This document shows positions 8,524-17,278 of a stretch of 64,000 nt of DNA, in pieces. The notes beneath the pieces are model-generated. The model was not told where the DNA came from and did no database searches. It was given only the letters and a program-made list of their open reading frames with translations. A program made the translations under genes and the position numbers. Each line of letters starts with the position of its first letter. Within the stretch, counting starts at the first letter, position 1. Location of the stretch: positions 310,001 through 374,000 of the forward strand of contig PAMZ01000003.1 of the NCBI GenBank assembly GCA_002707495.1, read 5' to 3'. The DNA is from Halobacteriovoraceae bacterium. GTDB lineage: Bacteria > Bdellovibrionota > Bacteriovoracia > Bacteriovoracales > Bacteriovoracaceae.

Positions 8524-8595
8524 ATTTCCTCCGTAGATCTACTTTTAGTCTACTTTGGATTAGCTTTAAGTCATTGCGAATAATCGCTTAAATTA

Positions 8596-8609
8596 TTGAT
8601 AAAAATCAT
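8596..8609. promoter_or_regulatory. FNR-like box upstream of the CBS gene
   Basis: TTGAT-AAAA-ATCAT matches the FNR/CRP-family consensus TTGAT-N4-ATCAA at nine of ten positions. It lies between the stop of the dioxygenase gene and the start of the CBS gene, so it could act only on the latter. I could not find a good -10 hexamer at the expected distance, so its use is less certain than for the box at 58486. Confidence 0.4.
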
Positions 8610-8613
8610 ACCT

Positions 8614-9402
8614 TTAAGATAAGCTAAAACATCTCATCGACATAGAGGACATATCTATTCCTTCAAACTCATGAAGAAGCTTATCTGAGTCAGAGCTTGC
8701 TCCCAATACATAGAGTATAGGAAGGTAATGTTCGAGAGTTGGTATACTGAGCTTTCCTTCTTTTGAACTCAGTGCCTCTTTAAACAATGATTTATAATCT
8801 CTTTTTTCAAGTTTGTCTTTTACCCATTGGTCAAATTCTATCGCCCAGTCATAAGGTTTGGCCTCAGGATCCCAATTTACTTCACGAAGATTGTGGACAA
8901 TATTTCCACTCCCCATAATCATTACACCATGGTCTCTTAGGTAGCTGATTTTTTTCCCCATTTCAAAGTGATACTCCATTGGCTTAGTGCGATCTAAACT
9001 CAATTGAAACACTGGAATATTAGCTTGTGGGAAAATATGTTTCAGCACAGACCATGTACCATGGTCGAGCCCCCATTTGTTTAGGTCTATTTGAATTATA
9101 GGATCCGAAACTTCATGAGTTAAATCTTTTGCGATTTCAGGTGCTCCAGGTGCTGGATATTGCACTTCAAATAATGCCCTCGGAAAATTTCCAAAATCGT
9201 GAATGGTTCTTGGTCTTTCCATTCCTGTCACATAGGTACCATTGGTCTCCCAATGAGCTGATATCATTAAAATAGCTTTTAGCTTCGGCAGCTTAGCTCC
9301 AAATTTCCTAAGGCTCTCTGTAAATGAGTTTTTCTCAATTGCATTCATAGGGTTTCCATGTCCAAGGAATGCAATAGGCATTTTTTCTGAAATATTTTCC
9401 AT
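8614..9402 (-). CDS. ygiD: YgiD-type class III extradiol dioxygenase (DODA family)
   Basis: 262 residues, no signal peptide. Conserved segments of the LigB/DODA family are plain: LGHGNPMNA (H15), MISAHWET (H50), MIMGSGNIVHNLR (His near 169) and LEHYLPILY near the C-terminus. These histidines bind the active-site metal. The family opens catechol rings such as 4,5-extradiol cleavage of DOPA; the physiological substrate of bacterial YgiD is poorly defined. Length matches the family. It is transcribed alone, with about 210 bases of AT-rich sequence upstream. Confidence 0.92.
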   Translation of the reverse strand: MENISEKMPIAFLGHGNPMNAIEKNSFTESLRKFGAKLPKLKAILMISAHWETNGTYVTGMERPRTIHDFGNFPRALFEVQYPAPGAPEIAKDLTHEVSDPIIQIDLNKWGLDHGTWSVLKHIFPQANIPVFQLSLDRTKPMEYHFEMGKKISYLRDHGVMIMGSGNIVHNLREVNWDPEAKPYDWAIEFDQWVKDKLEKRDYKSLFKEALSSKEGKLSIPTLEHYLPILYVLGASSDSDKLLHEFEGIDMSSMSMRCFSLS

Positions 9403-9638
9403 AATATAAAAACCTTTTTCATTTATTAAATTAGCATTTATTTAAACTATTGAAAATCTTCGAATTCTGCCATTTTGCTCCCCTATTTTATTTATTTATG
9501 TTATGTTTAATTATTATGAATATCTAATCACCTACTTCTTTTTAATCAACTGCTTATTTTTTCGCTCGAGGTGATCATCATGAATACATTCAAACTTATC
9601 TAATTTAATCCTTATCAATTTAAAAGTTTGGAGTACGC

Positions 9639-9926
9639 ATGAGATCGTTCTTGATAGTCATGGCTAGTCTTTTTAGCTTTTTCTATATTGATCTTAATCT
9701 TTTTAGAAAACGAGAGAAGGGCTACTCAAATAGTACAGGGATCTCTATTGAGATTACTAGTAGAAAAGAGAAGCTAAAACAAAAGAAGAGAAAATACCAG
9801 AATAGAAAGTACAAGAGAAAAAAATACTATCGGCATAAACACTACCGCTTAAAGGGAAGTGAATCTAAAGATAGCCGCTATAGTAATCAAAAGGACATAA
9901 GAAGAATGCATACCAGCTATGCTTGA
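9639..9926 (+). CDS. Small, very basic protein with N-terminal hydrophobic segment
   Basis: 95 residues: a hydrophobic N-terminus (about 3-20, ending FFYIDLNLF), then a Lys/Arg/Tyr-rich tract such as KLKQKKRKYQNRKYKRKKYY. GGAG lies six to seven bases before the ATG. The tail overlaps the 3' end of the convergent kinase gene by ten bases. The composition suggests a membrane-anchored nucleic-acid- or surface-binding peptide, but no family is recognised. Real expression is plausible because of the ribosome-binding site, though a chance reading frame is possible. Confidence 0.45.
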   Translation: MRSFLIVMASLFSFFYIDLNLFRKREKGYSNSTGISIEITSRKEKLKQKKRKYQNRKYKRKKYYRHKHYRLKGSESKDSRYSNQKDIRRMHTSYA

Positions 9927-11053
9927 TCCTTCGAAAGCGGAAGGTAAAAACTGATTTTTGTTCCGACACCAAGTTCAGACTCTAGTTTTATCTCTCCGCC
10001 GTAGGCTTCCACCATTTTTTTACAGTAGGAAAGTCCCAGACCTGTACCCACAACTCCCCCATCTTCGCCAGTTTTAGTGGTAAACAAGGGTTCGAAGACT
10101 TTTTCAATTTCCTCTTTAGGAATTCCAGGACCAGTATCTGCAACCTCTACAAAGACCCTATTCATGGCATCATAGGTGCTAATACTGAGGATCCTTTTTT
10201 CACAGGGCTTCATAGCTTCTACTGAATTTTTAATGAGGTTTCCTACGATCTGAGATATATGGGTACTTGATCCCTTAAACATACCTTGGCTTTGAAAATT
10301 CAAATCTGTTTTTATCCAAGACTTGTATTGCTTATCAATACTCTCTAAAAATCTAAGTTCATCCTCCACAATTTGATTCATTGAAAGGTCAACCATTTCA
10401 TTTTGAATATCTCTGTTAAGTGAAGTCATAATACTTTTAATAATATCGAGAAGTTTATTCGAAGCTTTTTCAAGTTTCTCAATTTCAGTAATCTCAGGAT
10501 GCTTTTTCTTTAAATGTCCAAGATATCCAAATATTATGGAAAGAGGATTTTTTAAATTATGGACAATCTCACCAGCCTGCATTCCGACATAGGCCATACG
10601 TTCATTCTTTAAAAGTAATTCTGTTCTCGCTTTAATCTCTTCTTCTAAATCTTCATTCATCCTTTCAAGTCTATCTTCGAGATTAAAAAGCTTAATAAAG
10701 ACTTTAATTTTTGCTAATAACTCCTCTCCATTAAATGGTTTAGTGATATAGTCCTCTGCTCCAGCTTTATACCCTTCGAGTTTTTCTTCTAGAAGAGCTT
10801 TACCTGAAAGAAGAACGACTTTGCAATTCTGGGTTTTAGGGTTCGTCTTAATCCTCTTGGTAACTTCATACCCATCAATTCCTGGCATCATGATATCGAG
10901 TAAGACCAGAGCTGGCTCAAAAGTTTCAATTTTTTCAAGAGCTTCCTCTCCAGTCGCTGCTTCCTCTATTTCATATACATCCTTTAAGCGGATTCTGAGA
11001 ATCTTTAAATTTTTAGGTTCGTCATCAACAATCAAAATTTTGTTATTGCTCAT
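9917..11053 (-). CDS. Response-regulator receiver fused to a histidine kinase core
   Basis: 378 cytoplasmic residues. Residues 1-120 are a receiver: ILIVDDE acidic pocket, phospho-accepting Asp in LLDIMMPGIDG and Lys in YITKPF. A coiled-coil linker (about 125-150) leads to the HisKA domain with the phospho-His in EIVHNLKNP, and the ATPase with N box IVGNLIKNS, G1 DTGPGIP and G2 GTGLGL. The order receiver-then-kinase is that of soluble hybrid kinases that take phosphate from a partner and pass it on. The ATG is three bases after the stop of the upstream membrane kinase, so the two form an operon and probably a phosphorelay. Confidence 0.9.
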   Translation of the reverse strand: MSNNKILIVDDEPKNLKILRIRLKDVYEIEEAATGEEALEKIETFEPALVLLDIMMPGIDGYEVTKRIKTNPKTQNCKVVLLSGKALLEEKLEGYKAGAEDYITKPFNGEELLAKIKVFIKLFNLEDRLERMNEDLEEEIKARTELLLKNERMAYVGMQAGEIVHNLKNPLSIIFGYLGHLKKKHPEITEIEKLEKASNKLLDIIKSIMTSLNRDIQNEMVDLSMNQIVEDELRFLESIDKQYKSWIKTDLNFQSQGMFKGSSTHISQIVGNLIKNSVEAMKPCEKRILSISTYDAMNRVFVEVADTGPGIPKEEIEKVFEPLFTTKTGEDGGVVGTGLGLSYCKKMVEAYGGEIKLESELGVGTKISFYLPLSKDQA

Positions 11054-11056
11054 ATT

Positions 11057-12808
11057 CTACGCTCCATCTGCTATATAATTTTCATCTTTTCTTTCTATAG
11101 GTAGCGCAAAGTTAAAAGAGACCTTATTTCCTCTGCACTCTGCCCATATCCTTCCTTGGTGATCCTCTATGATTTTTTGACAAATAGAAAGTCCAAGCCC
11201 AGTTCCACCGGATTTCGATCTGGTCTTTGAACTTTGAATGAATTTTTCAAAGACTTTATCAAGTTCTTCTTGAGGGATTTCAACCCCTTGGTTTTCGACA
11301 GAGACAATGATTTCATTTACTGACTTATTAAAGGAAATACGAACTTCCGAGTTTTCAAAGGAAAATTTCACTGCATTTGAAATGAGATTACCCAATACTT
11401 GGTGAATTTTTTGTTCATCATATTCTATTGCCATCTCCCAGTCTGGCTTTTCTATCTCCAGCTTAATAGATTTTTCATCGGCAAATTTCACAAATTGGGA
11501 CGCAACTGAGTCAGCCGTTGCACTTAGGTGAAAGGAATCCATTTCATAGACAATTTTCCCAGCTTCGAGTTTAGATAGATCAAGAAGGTCGTTTAAAAGT
11601 CGCATAAGTCTATGTCCCGTTTGAGTTATCTCAGAGAAATAATCTTTCAACTCCTCTCTAGTCCCTGAATCAGCCTGCTCAAACCCAAATTCCGCAAAGC
11701 TTAATACCCCATGCATTGGTGTTCGAATTTCATGAGAAATATTGGCAAGAAAAAGAGACTTCGCCTGGTTAGCTTGCTCTGCCTGCTCTTTTGCTTTTGT
11801 AAGATCAAGTGTTTGCTCTCTCACAAGTTTTTCCAAATTTGTTTTGTGATAATCAAGCTCTTTTTCTCTCTTTTTTAGAACTGATATATCATTTATAATC
11901 CCAGTAAAAAATTTTTCTTCTCCAATGTGATACTCTCCCACCGAAAGAAAACCGTTGAATAATTGACCATCTTTTCTCATAACAGGGACTTCTCTTCCAA
12001 TTCCAATAACCTTTTTAACACCGGAATCTAGATAATTTTTTAAATATTGATCGTGCTCTTTTGCAAAGGGCATAGGAAGAATGGAGTTAATATTTTTACC
12101 TATCAAGTCCTCTTTTGAATACCCCAAGGATTTTTCAACTTCAGGGTTCACCTGAATGATTGTCCCCATAGTATCAATATTTATAACAGAAGCTGGTACA
12201 GTTTCTAAGATAGATCGCATTTCAGACTCACTCTTTAAAAGCGAGCTTAGCGTTTCATTTTGAACTTTGAAATGTCTATCGTAGGACCTTGAGGTCGAGT
12301 ATGCATAGAGAGCTATCCAAATGACCAGAGAGGTAAGCCCCATTAAAAGCATTATATCATCTTGAAAACTATCAGTGATTTCATTTATGACTAATTCTGG
12401 ATAAAGCTCTTTAATGGCAAAAAGCCCTACAACATATAGCCCCGAAACAAGGCCTGCATAAACTGCACCTTTTTTTCCTACCAACGCACTCCACATAGTC
12501 GGTGTGGCAACGACCCAAACGATTCCATTAGAATAGAATCCCCCAGTAAAAAGTATTCCAAAAGCCGGAGCCAACCATAAACAAAAACATAGTGTGTAGG
12601 AGGCCAAGGTGTCTTTTCTCCTAAAGTAAAACACCCAAGCAGGAACACATAGGATAAGTACAGAATAGATGGCATACATAGCGTAATTGGCGCCAATCCA
12701 TTCAAAGAAGAAATAATAAACAAGTCCCAAAAAGGAAGTGGTCCAGAGGTAATAATAGAGAATTGAGCGGCGTTCTAACTCTGGAAGGTTTAATGTTTTA
12801 TTAGGCAT
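11057..12808 (-). CDS. Membrane PAS sensor histidine kinase
   Basis: 583 residues from ATG 12808 (a TTG directly before it is a possible alternative). Residues about 15-175 hold roughly six transmembrane segments with little periplasmic loop. A PAS domain follows (about 195-310, with INIDTMGTIIQVN and GYSKEDLIGKN), a coiled coil, then HisKA with the phospho-His in ANISHEIRTPMHG, and an ATPase with GTGLGLSIC. It lacks its own receiver; the next gene, three bases downstream, starts with one. The signal is unknown; the membrane region could sense lipid, ion or quinone state. Confidence 0.92.
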   Translation of the reverse strand: MPNKTLNLPELERRSILYYYLWTTSFLGLVYYFFFEWIGANYAMYAIYSVLILCVPAWVFYFRRKDTLASYTLCFCLWLAPAFGILFTGGFYSNGIVWVVATPTMWSALVGKKGAVYAGLVSGLYVVGLFAIKELYPELVINEITDSFQDDIMLLMGLTSLVIWIALYAYSTSRSYDRHFKVQNETLSSLLKSESEMRSILETVPASVINIDTMGTIIQVNPEVEKSLGYSKEDLIGKNINSILPMPFAKEHDQYLKNYLDSGVKKVIGIGREVPVMRKDGQLFNGFLSVGEYHIGEEKFFTGIINDISVLKKREKELDYHKTNLEKLVREQTLDLTKAKEQAEQANQAKSLFLANISHEIRTPMHGVLSFAEFGFEQADSGTREELKDYFSEITQTGHRLMRLLNDLLDLSKLEAGKIVYEMDSFHLSATADSVASQFVKFADEKSIKLEIEKPDWEMAIEYDEQKIHQVLGNLISNAVKFSFENSEVRISFNKSVNEIIVSVENQGVEIPQEELDKVFEKFIQSSKTRSKSGGTGLGLSICQKIIEDHQGRIWAECRGNKVSFNFALPIERKDENYIADGA

Positions 12809-13033
12809 CAATAATTCCGTTGCAAAGTTTGGTATCTATATAGAATACAACACAACAAAGAATTTCTTTTCGACTTGTGCACTTTAAAGAGAGAGATTAA
12901 ATATTAATTAATAAAATTGTACTAACTAAATAATATTTAACCTATTAGTTTTGATAGGTCTGGAGTTTACTACTCCTCTCTGGTACGTAATTACAAGCAT
13001 TTAGCATATTTAATAAAATCTTGCGCTTCTAGG

Positions 13034-13042
13034 TGTTATACT
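13034..13042 (+). promoter_or_regulatory. Extended -10 promoter for a probably leaderless gene
   Basis: TGTTATACT contains the extended -10 TG-N and a TATACT hexamer at 13037-13042. Seven bases later comes the GTG start at 13050, so transcription would begin at about 13049 and leave essentially no leader. No Shine-Dalgarno lies in the usual window. No clear -35, as expected for extended -10 promoters. Confidence 0.5.
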
Positions 13043-13049
13043 CTTTAAA

Positions 13050-14213
13050 GTGAAAAATAAGTTTGCTACTTCCTTATTTATTTTCTTATTAGTTTTTCAA
13101 TCTTTCGCTCAATCTGAGTCGCTACCTTGTGTCGACCTCAATAAAAGGCAACCGACGACGGAAGTTGAAAACTCTGCACTCGTTCAAAATTTGGAACTGG
13201 TTAATGAAAGTTTTCACTGCACTCTGCCTGCAGTCGGTGAGACGCGATCTTTTAGTGGGTTGTTAAATGGTGTCAGACAGGACTTTGCTTTAAAACCTTT
13301 ATCCCGTAATACATTTGAAGTTGGATTTAATTTAAGGTTTGAAAACCAGATGATGCAAGAGAGGACAGCTCGCTGCTATGAACAATCAAATGATTATCTG
13401 CGAGACGAAATGGGAAGAAATATTAGATTTAAAATTCTAAGTGCTTCAGAACTCTCAAGACTAGAACCTTCAAATCGTCCTCAAGAAATGCTTATAACTT
13501 CAAATAATAACACAGAGGAAAATGCTGGAAATTTTCATACTGATTTTTCTTGTGCCACGATTTTACATGAAACTTTGCACTGGGTTGGTCTTCATGATGA
13601 GTATCATAATAACCGAAGAGCAAATTATATTAAGAGGAGTCATACCGGTGAAATCGAACAGATAATTCCTTGGCTAGAGGTCTCTCAAATGACAGCACAA
13701 GAAGTGAGGGAGCTTAATCAAAATACTGAGTTTGAACGGCAACTTCAATACAATGATTGCAGACCTAACCCTGATACTCCTTCTATTATGAACAGTGTAA
13801 ATGCATTTTTAGCAGACAAATTACCCAGATACGTTGTTTGCCCGTGCAGTGGAGCCTCATGTGATATCTTAAGAGAAAGAGGAACTGCGACCCCGTTTGG
13901 TGGAAGATCAGCTATTTGTAATGCTCCGGGAGCTATAACAACTTCTTCTGCTCAGGTCTATTCAACTCTTGAGGAAATTCCTAGTTTAGATCCTAGTACC
14001 ACTGCGGTGGTTGCATTGAATCCAACCAGCAATGAACCGGTTCTTCGCAATGCCTATGTAGAAAAAATTCTTTATCCAGCTTGTGCAAGTAAGGCCTGTC
14101 GATATGTTACTTGCACTCAATTCTCATATACTGAGGCTGGAAATGCTTGCCAAGGTCGCCCCTCCTATTGTGATACAGAGGAGTACCTTGACAATATTGG
14201 CAATTGTCCTTAG
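13050..14213 (+). CDS. Secreted metzincin-like zinc metallopeptidase
   Basis: 387 residues with a signal peptide (to about residue 20, QSFA). HETLHWVGLHD at 173-183 fits HExxHxxGxxD, a metzincin variant with Asp as third ligand (as in snapalysin-type enzymes), although H182 could serve instead. The C-terminal 150 residues are Cys-rich (CPCSGASC, CASKACRYVTC), suggesting a disulfide-bonded exported domain. The GTG start has no ribosome-binding site but an extended -10 just upstream. Its end overlaps the convergent peptidase gene by four bases. Probably degrades or processes extracellular or prey proteins; that is inference. Confidence 0.78.
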   Translation: MKNKFATSLFIFLLVFQSFAQSESLPCVDLNKRQPTTEVENSALVQNLELVNESFHCTLPAVGETRSFSGLLNGVRQDFALKPLSRNTFEVGFNLRFENQMMQERTARCYEQSNDYLRDEMGRNIRFKILSASELSRLEPSNRPQEMLITSNNNTEENAGNFHTDFSCATILHETLHWVGLHDEYHNNRRANYIKRSHTGEIEQIIPWLEVSQMTAQEVRELNQNTEFERQLQYNDCRPNPDTPSIMNSVNAFLADKLPRYVVCPCSGASCDILRERGTATPFGGRSAICNAPGAITTSSAQVYSTLEEIPSLDPSTTAVVALNPTSNEPVLRNAYVEKILYPACASKACRYVTCTQFSYTEAGNACQGRPSYCDTEEYLDNIGNCP

Positions 14214-14914
14214 TTATTCTCTCTTGCTAAGATGTTTCCGGCCACTTGTCCGGCAATAGCTCCCACGACATAAGGAACTTCCTCTCTCATAGTCGCAGCT
14301 GGTCCGTGAAGAAATCCCAAAAGATGAATCCATTCGTGAACTATATTGGCCACCATATTTGGCGTTTCAAAGTCTTTATAAAATTTCCAATTATGAGTTA
14401 TCGTTCTACTAGAACTTGGGGCTGTTGATCCCACGACTCCTGAGCACCATTGATATTGATAGACCCATTGCAAACGAGTACAAATTTTTACCCAAGAATA
14501 AATATTCATTTCTCCGATAGAATTGGGGATCATCTTTTCATCCCCTTTCATGAGAAGATTATAAACATCTTCGTTGGAGAGAGTATTGTCTGATTCATTC
14601 CAGATATAGTTTTTCTGATAGAGTCTTTGTCCATCACTTCTTTTATAAGATAAAACTTTGATTCTAAATTCTTCACTATTGAGCACTTCTTCTAAGATTT
14701 CTAGTGCTTTTTCATATTTCGCTTTTTGAGTCTTTCCAGTTTGGGTTCCACTTGGAAAACTCCATTCTTCGGGAACAACATTTAAATATCCATTAAAAAC
14801 CTTCTCCGATACTTGATAGTCTGGGTCAAAATTAAGCTCTACTTTGACATGTTCGTGAGTTGTTGCCTGAGCACTTAGGCTTAGAAAGACCATCATGGTC
14901 ATCAAAATTTTCAT
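14210..14914 (-). CDS. Secreted metzincin-type metallopeptidase
   Basis: 234 residues with a signal peptide (MKILMTMMVFLSLSAQA). HEWIHLLGFLH near residues 193-203 matches HExxHxxGxxH exactly, the zinc site of metzincins. A Met-turn may be TMREEVP, shortly after. AGGAGG precedes the ATG. Short for the group, essentially one catalytic domain. It is convergent with the previous metallopeptidase, with a four-base overlap. Probably periplasmic or exported. Confidence 0.82.
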   Translation of the reverse strand: MKILMTMMVFLSLSAQATTHEHVKVELNFDPDYQVSEKVFNGYLNVVPEEWSFPSGTQTGKTQKAKYEKALEILEEVLNSEEFRIKVLSYKRSDGQRLYQKNYIWNESDNTLSNEDVYNLLMKGDEKMIPNSIGEMNIYSWVKICTRLQWVYQYQWCSGVVGSTAPSSSRTITHNWKFYKDFETPNMVANIVHEWIHLLGFLHGPAATMREEVPYVVGAIAGQVAGNILARENN

Positions 14915-15096
14915 AAATCCTCCTGATTCTATGGGTTTTGACCTCTATCGGTGGAAGCTCAGATTAATGGATGTAATTTTTTATCTAAGGCGAAATTTGC
15001 TTGGGTTTGACAAATTAAGCTTCTTTAGGATTCTTCATAAAAATTTATTTAATTTTTGAAACCTTTTTATCCGAATAGAAATCAAGGGAGATTCTT

Positions 15097-16146
15097 ATGA
15101 AGATTTTTATGTTTTTATTTTTGGTATTGAATATAGCTTATGCCCAAGAGAGCTTTGAAGGAAAGAAGTGCCCTGAAGTATTGGATACCTACGATAACAG
15201 CGAACAAAAAGGCCAGATGGATTTTGAAAGAAGCGCTTACTCGGCTATTCAAAGTAAATGTCCCTCATACTTTCCCAGGTCTATGAATCTTGGAGCGACG
15301 ATAAATGAGCAATGTACCAGTCCTGAAATGGCTGGTGAAGATAGTAATTTTACAATCGCATCTACCAATGATCGCATCCTAACTTGTATGAACCAAGAGT
15401 ATGCCAATCGTTTTAAAGCTATGGCCGAGAGTAATCAACTTTGCTCGGCTGAAGTCGAAACTCCTGGTGAGGAGAAAATTTGTAAATGTATTAATGAAAA
15501 TGGATCAGAAAAATGTCATTGCCTAGCCTCTCCCTCAAAAGAAGGTGAAGTCTATACCGCAAAGGCGACTAAATTAATGCTACCTAGTATGTTAATTGGA
15601 CCGGAGTCTTCAGAAACACTTATGGTTTTCTTAGATGGACCAGATTCAATAGTTAATGAAGAGATGAATTTTGCGAGCGAGAATAGAGTTTTACAACGAG
15701 GCTACCAACGCTATTTTAAAAAAGAATTTTCAGAGCAAGTTATAGATCCGCAATTCATTCAAATTCAATCTAATAGAACCATACTAGTAGAAGGAAACTC
15801 AATAAAAGAAGTAGGAGCTGTTCGCCAAGATGCTTGCCGATTTGAAAGGATTTCTTGTCGAATGAAAAACTATGGTATCCTGGAACGTTTATCTGGTGCT
15901 CAAAGAGACATTGATATTAAAACAGGTAATGGTTATCTCTACTCTGATGACGACTCAGTTGTCATCAGCGAGTCAAGCTATAGCACATTAGAAGTGGTCA
16001 AAGATGGGAATACCTATGAGTGTGGCAACGATGACACTTTGGCTCGAGTGAATGCTCCTTCGGTATTTGATGGGGAGTTTGATGAGGCTCAAAGTGACGA
16101 ACCCGCTGGAGCCAGTACAACTTCAAGCACAGTTGACGAGCTCTAA
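15097..16146 (+). CDS. Secreted Cys-rich protein of unknown function
   Basis: 349 residues with a signal peptide (MKIFMFLFLVLNIAYA). The mature protein has more than a dozen cysteines, including a dense patch CKCINENGSEKCHC near residues 128-141, so it is probably a disulfide-stabilised exported protein. The last 25 residues are low-complexity Ser/Thr/Glu. GGGAG precedes the ATG. It follows two exported peptidases and precedes a beta-helix protein, a run of secreted products. No family is recognised. Confidence 0.7.
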   Translation: MKIFMFLFLVLNIAYAQESFEGKKCPEVLDTYDNSEQKGQMDFERSAYSAIQSKCPSYFPRSMNLGATINEQCTSPEMAGEDSNFTIASTNDRILTCMNQEYANRFKAMAESNQLCSAEVETPGEEKICKCINENGSEKCHCLASPSKEGEVYTAKATKLMLPSMLIGPESSETLMVFLDGPDSIVNEEMNFASENRVLQRGYQRYFKKEFSEQVIDPQFIQIQSNRTILVEGNSIKEVGAVRQDACRFERISCRMKNYGILERLSGAQRDIDIKTGNGYLYSDDDSVVISESSYSTLEVVKDGNTYECGNDDTLARVNAPSVFDGEFDEAQSDEPAGASTTSSTVDEL

Positions 16147-16292
16147 GTAAAATCTATTTAAAGCGTCGATTTAATTGACATTGTGAAAATTTATCACTCC
16201 TTATCATTGTTTTTTCAAGCACTTAGCTTCGTAAATATTGGTATTTAGCTTGCAGATTTATACTCATTCTTAGAATTTTAAAGGGAGAGAGT

Positions 16293-17234
16293 ATGAAATC
16301 GCTAAGCCTATTTATCGCCATGTTATGGAGCCTCAGTACATTTGCCATTAATTGTGGAGATACCATCACCTCAAAAACAGTCCTAGAAGAGGACCTAGAC
16401 TGTAGCTCATATCAGGGCTTTGCAGCATTGACTCTTAGAGGAGACGCCATTTTACAAGGTAGAGATCATAAGATTATTAGTCCTAATACATCTGTAGGAA
16501 TATACGCCGAGGGTAATGATATTAGAGTCAGAAGAACTATAATTGAAGTTTCTGAGTCTGCTATTGGAGTTATGGCCTATAATGTTTCAAAAATGGTGGT
16601 TAATAATAGTGATATAAGCAACGCTCGAATTGGAGTTGATTATTATACTGAAGACGAATTCGCTTGTGACAGATTAAGAATCTCCAATAGTACATTAGTC
16701 AATAACACAAATGCTGCTAAAGTAAATGCTCCCAATTGTGAGTACACTCCTAGATTTGTTAATAACGACTTTTCCAGTTCCAAAGGATTTGCTCTCGATC
16801 TTGTCAGTAAAAAAATCAGAATTGTAGAAAAACAAGGAAATAATTTTTACGGCTCTGCCAATGGACTACTTTTATCTGCCAGCGAAAGAGTGACTGTAGC
16901 TGGAATTGATTTAAGCGACGATCAAATAGCAGGGACTTCGGTCTATGTCTATTCAAGCAATGAAGTTCGTTTAAGAAATTTAACTCTTGGAAACACCGAA
17001 GAAGCGATTCATATCTATGACTCTAGTAATATCAAAATTCGAAAGGCAAGTATCAGCAATACAGATATCGGAATTAGAGTAACCAACGATCAATCTGACA
17101 CCGATTTATTGATCGCAAGATCAGATGTATCTGGTGATATCGCATTACTTGTGAGTGGATACGGATCAGCTGTGTTTAATCAAGTTGAGCTTAAAAACAG
17201 TGTTTTTGATGGCTCGATGATCGAGAATTATTAA
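16293..17234 (+). CDS. Secreted right-handed parallel beta-helix protein
   Basis: 313 residues with a signal peptide (to about residue 18, STFA). The mature part is built of repeated turns of about 20-25 residues with the NosD/pectate-lyase look: VGIYAEGNDIRVRRTIIEV, AIGVMAYNVSKMVVNNSDI, EAIHIYDSSNIKIRKASI. Such proteins form solenoids that bind carbohydrate or surfaces; no catalytic residues stand out. GGGAGAG lies before the ATG. A hairpin follows the stop. Adhesion or polysaccharide binding is likely; no enzyme activity is claimed. Confidence 0.75.
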   Translation: MKSLSLFIAMLWSLSTFAINCGDTITSKTVLEEDLDCSSYQGFAALTLRGDAILQGRDHKIISPNTSVGIYAEGNDIRVRRTIIEVSESAIGVMAYNVSKMVVNNSDISNARIGVDYYTEDEFACDRLRISNSTLVNNTNAAKVNAPNCEYTPRFVNNDFSSSKGFALDLVSKKIRIVEKQGNNFYGSANGLLLSASERVTVAGIDLSDDQIAGTSVYVYSSNEVRLRNLTLGNTEEAIHIYDSSNIKIRKASISNTDIGIRVTNDQSDTDLLIARSDVSGDIALLVSGYGSAVFNQVELKNSVFDGSMIENY

Positions 17235-17247
17235 GGTAATTTTTTGT

Positions 17248-17278
17248 AGGTGATAGTAAATAAGCTATCACCTAGTTT
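17248..17278. terminator. Hairpin between convergent genes, possible terminator
   Basis: A nine-base perfect inverted repeat (AGGTGATAG 17248-17256, CTATCACCT 17265-17273) with an eight-base loop, followed on the plus strand by AGTTTTG. The stop codon of the minus-strand gene lies within its right arm. The T-run is short, so strength is uncertain, but the position between convergent stops is right. Confidence 0.5.

Noticed and set aside
12809-13049. Possible tRNA or small RNA in the gap with several short inverted repeats
   Set aside because: The stems are five or six bases long, none is followed by a T-run, and no tRNA cloverleaf or TTCRA arm can be formed.
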